A stretch of DNA of 26,216 nucleotides from CAZESS01 sp964414415 (GTDB lineage Archaea; Thermoplasmatota; E2; UBA202; DSCA01). Position 1 is the first letter of the stretch. The number at the start of each line of letters is the position of its first letter. The stretch covers positions 1-26,216 of the forward strand of contig CAYPWJ010000020.1 of assembly GCA_964414415.1 (NCBI GenBank), in the 5' to 3' direction. The notes beneath the pieces are model-generated. The model did no database searches, was not told the origin of the DNA, and worked only from the letters and a program-made list of their open reading frames with translations. Of the stretch, positions 21,284 to 26,216 are shown piece after piece. A program made the translations under genes and the position numbers.

Positions 21284-23182
21284 TTATTTGAATCGGACTG
21301 TCTCGAGGTTCTTGAGCGGCCTGGTCTTGACGTGGTATTTCTTGTAGATGCTGGAGGCAAGATCCAGGCATTTTGATTCTTCGCCGTGGTTGATGATGAC
21401 GTTGCGGGGCTTGGGGCTGACGTTGCGAACGTAGTTCATGAGCTGCTTCCGGTCGGAGTGACCGGAGAAGCCCTCGCAGGTCTCGACGTTCATGTTGAGT
21501 TTGACGGCCTTGTCGCCGACGGTGATCTCGCGCCATCCCTTCTGTATCTTGTTGCCCAGGGTTCCCTCGGCCTGGTAGCCGACAAATATGAGGGAGCTGT
21601 TGCTGTCTTCACCCCAGTGCTTGACGTACTCGATGACGGGGCCGCCGTTCATCATGCCGCTGGTCGCCAGCACCACCATCGGGTCAGGGCTGTCGAGTAT
21701 CTTCTCGCGCATCTCGAAGCTATCCACCCGCTGGAAGATGTCGGAGAGCAGCGGATTCTTGTCCTCCTGGAAGATACGCTGCCTGAGCTGTTTGTTCAGG
21801 TATTCCGGGTAGACCGTGTGAATGGCGGTCGCCTCGTAGATCATGCCGTCGAGATAGACGGGCACCTCTGGGATACCCTTCTGCCGCATGAGCTGCTCCA
21901 GGACGATCATGACCTCCTGTGAGCGGCCGATGGCAAAGACGGGGACGACGACGTTGCCGCCCCGGCGGATGGTGGCCTCGACGATGTCTTTCATCTTGTC
22001 GATGGCCTTGGAGCGGCTGGGCTGCTGGTCCTTGCTGCCACCATAGGTGGACTCCATCACCAGCGTCTCAAGCCGGGGGAAATGCGTCGCCGCGGGGCTA
22101 AACAGCAGGGTGCGCTCGTAGTTGATGTCGCCCGTGAACGCGATGTTGTAAAGGCCGTCGCCGATGTGGAAATGGCAGACCGAGGAGCCGAGGATGTGCC
22201 CGGCGCGGTGCAGGGTGAGCCGGACATCGGGAGCGATGTCGGTGGTGTCGCCGTAGTTCAGGGGGACGCAGTGCTTTATTTCTTCTCTGACGTGCTCGGA
22301 GAGATAGGGTTCCTTCTTGGCGTTCTGCGCAGCCACCTTGAGGTAGTCCATCTGCATCAGGACCATGACGTCCCGGGTTGGATAGGTGCAGTAGACGGGG
22401 CCGTCGTAGCCGTACTTGTACAGCAGCGGCACCAGACCGGAGTGGTCGAGGTGCGCGTGGGTGACCACGACGCCGTCCAGCGACTCGAGCGGCTGGACCT
22501 CGTCCATGTGGATATATGGAGCGCCGTTGTCCGGGTCGGAGACGTCGACGCCGCAGTCGACCAGTATCTTGCTGTCCTGGGTGCTCAGCAGCGTGCATGA
22601 CCGGCCGACCTCGCGGTAGCCGCCCAGAGAGGTCATCCGAATCCATTTTTCGCCCTCTGAGACGCCGCGGTGCAGCCGCCGGCCGAGACGCTGCAGGAAG
22701 TCTTTGCGTTCGTCGGCCGCATTGCGAAGATAGCCGCGGATGTCCTGGACGGTCTTGGATTCCATGGGCGGCCGCCGTATGACATTGGGCGTCCAGCCGA
22801 TTTCTTTTTTGATTTCGTTGAGCAGCGAGCCGTGCTTGCCGATAGCCACGCCGGGTTTTTCGACCTCGATGGTGACCTCGCCGACGTCGGGCTCGAAGTA
22901 GGTGTTGGCAATGCTCGCTTCCTCCGGGATGAGCTCGTGTATTTTTTTCTCTGCGGTGTCGATGTCCGCCAGGACGCTGGGGTCGGGCCGCACAACGATG
23001 CGTTTCTGCAGCCGCTTGGCCAGCTTCCGGACGATGTCGCTTTTCTCGGCGAAGGTGTCCGGGTCCTTGGTGTAGATGACCAGCTGTGCACCCTCAAACG
23101 TGACGTCGGTCACGCGGATGGATGCCGGAATCGTCTTGTCTATCTCCTCACGGACGTCCCGCAGGATGTCTTCAACTGCCAT
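21284..23182 (-). CDS. aCPSF1/FttA transcription termination ribonuclease (KH and beta-CASP)
   Basis: The 632-aa product matches archaeal CPSF73-type aCPSF1, also called FttA, which ends transcription by cutting nascent RNA behind RNA polymerase. Its two N-terminal KH-type domains (about residues 1-145) include GVAIGKHGSLLNEI. The metallo-beta-lactamase domain has HAHLDHSG near 243-250 and AGHILGSS. The beta-CASP part has FTGDINY, ESTYG, VVPVFAIGRSQE, an ATSGMMNGG segment and FSGHSDRKQL. C-terminal FINHGE-like residues read VIINHGEES. Length is normal. The gene follows psmB after 12 nt in the same direction, a pairing often seen in archaea. The ATG at 23182 fits the family start. Confidence 0.95.
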   Translation of the reverse strand: MAVEDILRDVREEIDKTIPASIRVTDVTFEGAQLVIYTKDPDTFAEKSDIVRKLAKRLQKRIVVRPDPSVLADIDTAEKKIHELIPEEASIANTYFEPDVGEVTIEVEKPGVAIGKHGSLLNEIKKEIGWTPNVIRRPPMESKTVQDIRGYLRNAADERKDFLQRLGRRLHRGVSEGEKWIRMTSLGGYREVGRSCTLLSTQDSKILVDCGVDVSDPDNGAPYIHMDEVQPLESLDGVVVTHAHLDHSGLVPLLYKYGYDGPVYCTYPTRDVMVLMQMDYLKVAAQNAKKEPYLSEHVREEIKHCVPLNYGDTTDIAPDVRLTLHRAGHILGSSVCHFHIGDGLYNIAFTGDINYERTLLFSPAATHFPRLETLVMESTYGGSKDQQPSRSKAIDKMKDIVEATIRRGGNVVVPVFAIGRSQEVMIVLEQLMRQKGIPEVPVYLDGMIYEATAIHTVYPEYLNKQLRQRIFQEDKNPLLSDIFQRVDSFEMREKILDSPDPMVVLATSGMMNGGPVIEYVKHWGEDSNSSLIFVGYQAEGTLGNKIQKGWREITVGDKAVKLNMNVETCEGFSGHSDRKQLMNYVRNVSPKPRNVIINHGEESKCLDLASSIYKKYHVKTRPLKNLETVRFK

Positions 23183-23194
23183 GAGTATTAATGG

Positions 23195-23821
23195 TTACTG
23201 TGGCTCCATCGCCGCCGTCCGCTCCTCGATGTCTTCCTCTGAATAGCTTGTGTAGCCTTCAGGTGTGATGACGGCAAGGTCGATGCCGTTGCCCGATGCA
23301 GAGTCCCGCTTCATAGCGGCTGTGAGCGCCCGGATGGCCAGGTCGACGCACTCGTCGACGCTTATGTCCTCCCGGTAGTGGTCCTCGAGCACACCCAGCA
23401 CGTATGGCGACCCGGAGCCGGTCGACGTGTAGACGTCCTCGATGGCGCCTCCTGCCGCGTCAACCGAAAACACGTGGGCTCCGTTTGCGTCGACGCCACC
23501 GACGATGAGCTGCACGAAGAAGGGTGCAAATTTCCGCTGGTTCAGGATGTTGCCGAGCAGCGTCGCGGCGCCCTTTATGGGCATGTCTGTCTCACGCTGC
23601 AGCTTGTAGAGCTCCGATTCCACGCCGAGGTAGCGAGCCAGCATCTGCGCGTCGCCGACCAGGCCGGCGGTGGTCAGGGCCAGATGGTCGTCTATCTTGT
23701 ACAGTTTCTTGGCATGCTTGTGGGCGATCATGGTGCCCATCGTCGCTCGTCGCTCTGACGCAACGACGACAGCTCCGTCACACACCAGTCCAACAGTCGT
23801 TGTGCCTTTCTTGTTTTCCAT
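23195..23821 (-). CDS. psmB: Proteasome beta subunit
   Basis: The catalytic subunit of the archaeal 20S proteasome, which degrades unfolded or tagged proteins. The 208-aa precursor has a very short propeptide, MENKKG, cut before Thr7, which becomes the N-terminal nucleophile in TTTVGLVCDGAVVVASERRA. The expected Lys (HKHAKKLYKID), the GGVDANGAHVFSVD strand and the GSGSPYVLGVLED segment are all present. It is the first gene of a pair with aCPSF1. A TATA-like ACATTTTAATG lies about 27 bp upstream of the ATG, so the transcript is probably leaderless. Confidence 0.95.
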   Translation of the reverse strand: MENKKGTTTVGLVCDGAVVVASERRATMGTMIAHKHAKKLYKIDDHLALTTAGLVGDAQMLARYLGVESELYKLQRETDMPIKGAATLLGNILNQRKFAPFFVQLIVGGVDANGAHVFSVDAAGGAIEDVYTSTGSGSPYVLGVLEDHYREDISVDECVDLAIRALTAAMKRDSASGNGIDLAVITPEGYTSYSEEDIEERTAAMEPQ

Positions 23822-23841
23822 AGTATCACGCTTAAAACAGC

Positions 23842-23870
23842 AACATTAAAATGTGCGGCTCCTATATAAA
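23842..23870. promoter_or_regulatory. Divergent promoter region between psmB and the DUF504 gene
   Basis: The 58-bp gap contains two A/T boxes. ACATTAAAATG (23842-23852) reads as ACATTTTAATG toward psmB at the right distance. CTATATAAAA (23862-23871) lies only about 14 bp from the DUF504 ATG, closer than a normal leaderless promoter, so its direction is not certain. Confidence 0.45.
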
Positions 23871-23879
23871 ATTTTGTGT

Positions 23880-24113
23880 ATGGAGAGTGACATCCGCGCG
23901 ATGCTCAACAAGGCAAAATGGGATGAACATCGTGACATGTCGCAGCTGCGCGTATCATACGTTGACCGGGGGCAGCCCGGCGACTGCAGCGTCGTCACGG
24001 GCGACGATATAATCGACATCAAGCAGCATTTTTTTGTAATTGCCGACGCGATGATACCCTTCCACCGCGTCATCGCGATTCGCTACGGCGACGAGGTGGT
24101 GTTCCAGCGTTAG
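23880..24113 (+). CDS. DUF504/UPF0248 protein (MJ1316-type, RNA end recognition)
   Basis: A 77-aa protein of the archaeal DUF504 family, which includes MJ1316 and is predicted to recognise RNA cyclic-phosphate ends. The family segments are visible: DIRAMLNKAKWDEHRDM at the start, YVDRGQPGDCSVVTGDDI in the middle, and IPFHRVIAIRYGDEVVF at the end. The ATG at 23880 is chosen because family members begin just before the LNK-x-x-W segment. A TATA box only 14 bp upstream leaves some doubt, and an in-frame ATG at 23901 is the alternative. The gene is divergent from psmB. Its TAG overlaps the TAA of the convergent PKD gene by two bases (24111-24112). Confidence 0.85.
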   Translation: MESDIRAMLNKAKWDEHRDMSQLRVSYVDRGQPGDCSVVTGDDIIDIKQHFFVIADAMIPFHRVIAIRYGDEVVFQR

Positions 24114-25573
24114 AGTATCTTGAGATACTGTACCGGCTGGGTGGCAGCGGTGTTGCCCGCTGCATCGTATGCGACGGCGGAGACGCCGCGCGAGGCAAGC
24201 GGGAACTCGTTCGGTAGCGTGACCCGGTAGGGAGCGTTGTAGTCCTCCCAGAGGAGCTCCCCGTCCAGATAAAAGAACACCTTGTAGACGCCGGAGTGAT
24301 TGTCGGCTGCTGTGACACTGGCGGCGAGGTCACCGATGACGACGGTGTTGCCGAACAGCGTCGGCAGCAGTTCCCGGCCGAACAGGTACAGCGAGCCGGG
24401 CTGCGGCGTATCCAGCGTTGCAGATGGATCCGTACTGTCTATCTTGATGGATATATTCCTGGTTGTCTCCTGGTTGCCGGCGACATCAGTTGCACGGAAT
24501 TGCAGGGTGTGGTTGCCGGTGCCGCTGATGGTGATACCGCCATCGTAGGTCTCCCAGTCGCTGCCGTCGTCAACCGCATATGCTATCTCGTCGACGCCTG
24601 AAAGCGCGTCGGTGGCGTTCAGGGTGACGGTGACAGTCCCGCGGTACCAGCCTCGCTTGCCGAGGGTGCCGTTGATCGTCGCGTTGGTGACGGGTGCCGT
24701 GACGTCGATGTTGACCGCCGCGGTGTTGTTGGCCTCGCGGTTGCCGGCGTTGTCAACCGAGTAATAGGTCAGGTTATGCCGGCCTTCCCCGGTGACGTTG
24801 AACGAGGCCTCGTAGCGATGCCAGGAGCCGTGCTGCCAGGTGCCGTTGACGAGCGCGGTGAACATGTACCGGGTCCGGTTGACGCCTGACTCGTTGTCGG
24901 TCGCATTGAGGTCAACGGTGACGTTGCTGCGGTACCAGTCGCCGCTGCCGGTGCCATTGAAAGATGCGTTGGTGACAGGCGCCGTCACGTCTATCAGGAG
25001 CTCCAGCGTGGTTGCATTGTGTGCACCGTCGTTGTCGGTCACGTTGAGCTCCACGGTGTAGTTGCCCGCCTCGTCGTAGGTGTAGTTGAGCGTCATCCCG
25101 GTGGCGGTGTCGCCGTCGCCGAAGCTCCAGTTGTAGCTGTCGATGGAGCCGTCGGGGTCGGAGGAGGCTGAGGCGTTGAACGTCACGGTGCGGTTATTTG
25201 TGATGACGTCGTCGCCGGCATCGGCGACCGGGGGAACGTTGGCAACCGTGATGGTATGGGTGGTGGTGTTCATGTTGTTCTGTTCGTCCCACACGGTGAG
25301 CCGGACGGTATATGTCCCGTTGTCGCCGTAGCGGTGCACCGGGTCTTTGTTGGTGGAGGTGGTGCCGTCGCCGAAGTCCCACATCCAGACGATGGCGTCC
25401 TCGCTGCCGTTGTAGGTAAACTGCACGTCGTCCATGTCGGTGGGGTGCTCCGGATGCCATGTGAAGTCAGCAGCCGGGCCGTCAGCGTCGGCCGTCACTG
25501 CCACGGTTGAAAGGACAAGTGCGGCTATGGTTAGAAGCGCTATACATTTGTACTGCAGTATTCTATGTTGCAT
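24110..25573 (-). CDS. Exported PKD and Ig-like domain protein with LYLFGR C-terminal module
   Basis: The 487-aa product has a signal peptide (about 1-30), two PKD domains (about 34-195, with WMWDFGDGTTSTNKDP and YNWSFGDGDTATG), two Ig-like repeats beginning DVTAPVTNA (about 197-380) that carry YYSVDNAGNRE and FRATDVAGNQE, and the LYLFGR module (about 385-487). It is a probable surface protein with many N-x-S/T sequons. No anchor or catalytic motif is visible. The layout matches the C-terminal third of the giant protein at 8308-17475, so they may share function. The frame is open 55 codons further upstream, but the ATG at 25573 gives a proper signal peptide and has GGTGA 4 nt before it. Confidence 0.85.
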   Translation of the reverse strand: MQHRILQYKCIALLTIAALVLSTVAVTADADGPAADFTWHPEHPTDMDDVQFTYNGSEDAIVWMWDFGDGTTSTNKDPVHRYGDNGTYTVRLTVWDEQNNMNTTTHTITVANVPPVADAGDDVITNNRTVTFNASASSDPDGSIDSYNWSFGDGDTATGMTLNYTYDEAGNYTVELNVTDNDGAHNATTLELLIDVTAPVTNASFNGTGSGDWYRSNVTVDLNATDNESGVNRTRYMFTALVNGTWQHGSWHRYEASFNVTGEGRHNLTYYSVDNAGNREANNTAAVNIDVTAPVTNATINGTLGKRGWYRGTVTVTLNATDALSGVDEIAYAVDDGSDWETYDGGITISGTGNHTLQFRATDVAGNQETTRNISIKIDSTDPSATLDTPQPGSLYLFGRELLPTLFGNTVVIGDLAASVTAADNHSGVYKVFFYLDGELLWEDYNAPYRVTLPNEFPLASRGVSAVAYDAAGNTAATQPVQYLKIL

Positions 25574-25577
25574 ACTG

Positions 25578-25582
25578 TCACC
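25578..25582 (-). promoter_or_regulatory. Shine-Dalgarno site of the 487-aa PKD gene
   Basis: GGTGA on the minus strand, 4 nt before the ATG at 25573, matches the archaeal anti-Shine-Dalgarno core. With the A/T box CATATATTTATTT (25609-25621) about 36-48 bp upstream of the ATG, it supports a short leadered transcript and the internal start codon. Confidence 0.6.
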
Positions 25583-25679
25583 AAGGATGGTATCGAAATC
25601 GGCCGGACATATATTTATTTTTGCCCCTCCCTCCCTCTCGGGAGGAAAGGCCAGCGGCGCTGCAGGAGCGAGCACCAAA

Positions 25680-25689
25680 AATATTAAAA
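25680..25689 (+). promoter_or_regulatory. Putative TATA box of the rps6e-aIF2-gamma operon
   Basis: AATATTAAAA is centred about 31 bp before the rps6e ATG. It sits back to back with the promoter of the PKD gene on the other strand. Confidence 0.5.
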
Positions 25690-25715
25690 GGGACGTGTAT
25701 TGCAGAGATGATACT

Positions 25716-26111
25716 ATGCCAGAGTTCAAGGTGGACATCAGCGACGGGAGCGAGGCGCATCAGGTGGAGGTGAGCGGCCACCACGCCAACTCGCTTATCG
25801 GCAAAAAGATCGGCGATGAGGTCGACGGCATCTTTGTCTCGCTGCCGGGCTACAAGCTCCAGATTACCGGGGGAAGCGACCAGGATGGCTTCGTCATGCG
25901 GAAGGACATCCCCGGGATCTCCCGCCGCAAGATACTGCTGACGCGGAGCGTCGGGTTCAAGCCCGATGACAGCGGTGTCAGGAAGAAAAAGACCGTCTGC
26001 GGCAACACCGTCAGCCTTAACACCTCACAGATCAACATGAAGGTCATCGAGTCGGGCAGCAAGCCCATACCGGAATTGTTAGAGGCCGCACAGGAAGATG
26101 AGTCAGCCTGA
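25716..26111 (+). CDS. rps6e: 30S ribosomal protein S6e
   Basis: The 131-aa product is of normal archaeal S6e length, a protein of the small ribosomal subunit. Family-typical segments include MPEFKVDISDGSEAHQVEV, a LIGKKIGDEVDG strand, QITGGSDQDGFVMRKDI, a GISRRKILL stretch and GVRKKKTVCGNTVS. The frame is open upstream to 25434 but the conserved protein starts at the ATG at 25716. The downstream aIF2-gamma gene starts inside its last codons, overlapping by 14 nt. S6e followed by aIF2-gamma is a well-known archaeal gene pair. Confidence 0.95.
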   Translation: MPEFKVDISDGSEAHQVEVSGHHANSLIGKKIGDEVDGIFVSLPGYKLQITGGSDQDGFVMRKDIPGISRRKILLTRSVGFKPDDSGVRKKKTVCGNTVSLNTSQINMKVIESGSKPIPELLEAAQEDESA

Positions 26112-26216
26112 AATAAACATCGGCATGGTCGGCCACGTCGACCACGGCAAAACAACGCTCACCGAGGCGCTGTCGGGCAAGTGGACCGACGAGCACTCGG
26201 AGGAGCTGAAGCGCGG
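26098..26216 (+). CDS. Translation initiation factor aIF2 subunit gamma, N-terminal fragment
   Basis: The fragment reads M-S-Q-P-E-I-N-I-G-M followed by VGHVDHGKTTLTEALSGKW and TDEHSEELKRG. The G1 P-loop GHVDHGKT and the following residues identify the GTPase subunit of aIF2, which brings initiator tRNA to the ribosome. It is cut by the window edge after 39 codons. The ATG at 26098 lies within the end of rps6e, so translation is probably coupled. Confidence 0.95.
   Translation, partial: MSQPEINIGMVGHVDHGKTTLTEALSGKWTDEHSEELKR

Noticed and set aside
25434..25715. 94-codon upstream extension of rps6e
   Set aside because: It is antisense to the PKD protein's signal-peptide region. The conserved S6e starts at 25716.
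25574..25738. 55-codon N-terminal extension of the PKD gene
   Set aside because: It would overlap the rps6e start, and the internal ATG at 25573 has a ribosome binding site and a clean signal peptide.
1..26216. tRNA or rRNA genes
   Set aside because: No cloverleaf with a T-arm GGTTCGAATCC-like core or rRNA sequence was recognised by eye. A covariance-model search would be needed to exclude small RNAs.

Overview
The window is a piece of a GC-rich archaeal chromosome. The best evidence is a set of information-processing genes found only in archaea: archaeal asparaginyl-tRNA synthetase, RNase P subunit Rpp21, the KH/beta-CASP factor aCPSF1 behind proteasome beta, and ribosomal S6e followed by aIF2-gamma. 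Most genes also have an A/T box about 22-30 bp before the start codon, as in leaderless archaeal transcripts. The PKD, parallel beta-helix and Ig-like exported proteins would fit Thermoplasmatota or a related euryarchaeal lineage, but the phylum is an inference.

Layout. 1-1542 (minus): asnS followed by the N-terminus of an exported protein cut by the window edge. 1618-3424 (plus): a RecB/Cas4-like PD-(D/E)XK nuclease with a possible Fe-S cluster, then an AhpD-like protein. 3426-5156: two divergent exported proteins, a small Ig-like protein (minus) and an M28 zinc peptidase (plus). 5161-5849: an AlkD-type glycosylase gene broken by a 2-nt frameshift. 5852-8219 (minus): a UbiA prenyltransferase followed by a CrtI-like FAD oxidoreductase, probably one lipid, quinone or carotenoid operon. 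8308-17475 (minus): one 3055-codon surface protein made of three beta-helix blocks, two carboxypeptidase-regulatory-like domains, four PKD domains and several Ig-like domains. 17476-17731: AT-rich intergenic DNA with palindromes. 17732-18894: a small plus-strand gene converging on a minus-strand set of a putative 25-codon micro-ORF, rnp4 and a family 4 uracil-DNA glycosylase. 18932-21212 (minus): an NfeD-type membrane serine protease and a CDF metal transporter. 21284-23821 (minus): psmB and aCPSF1. 23880-24113 (plus): a DUF504 protein. 24110-25573 (minus): a second PKD/Ig exported protein. 25716 to the end (plus): rps6e and the start of the aIF2-gamma gene.

The most notable pattern is that four exported proteins of unrelated function (141-aa protein, M28 peptidase, giant beta-helix protein, 487-aa PKD protein) all end in the same roughly 100-residue Ig-like module. 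It carries an LYLFGR-type motif, a PYEW-type motif and an A-x-D-x-A-G-N-type motif, and stops within a few residues of the C-terminus. None of the four has a C-terminal transmembrane anchor, so this module is a candidate surface-retention or sorting domain. The giant gene also holds a 302-bp perfect direct repeat in a 2346-bp (782-codon) duplication, and its beta-helix portion is visibly more AT-rich than its C-terminal portion.
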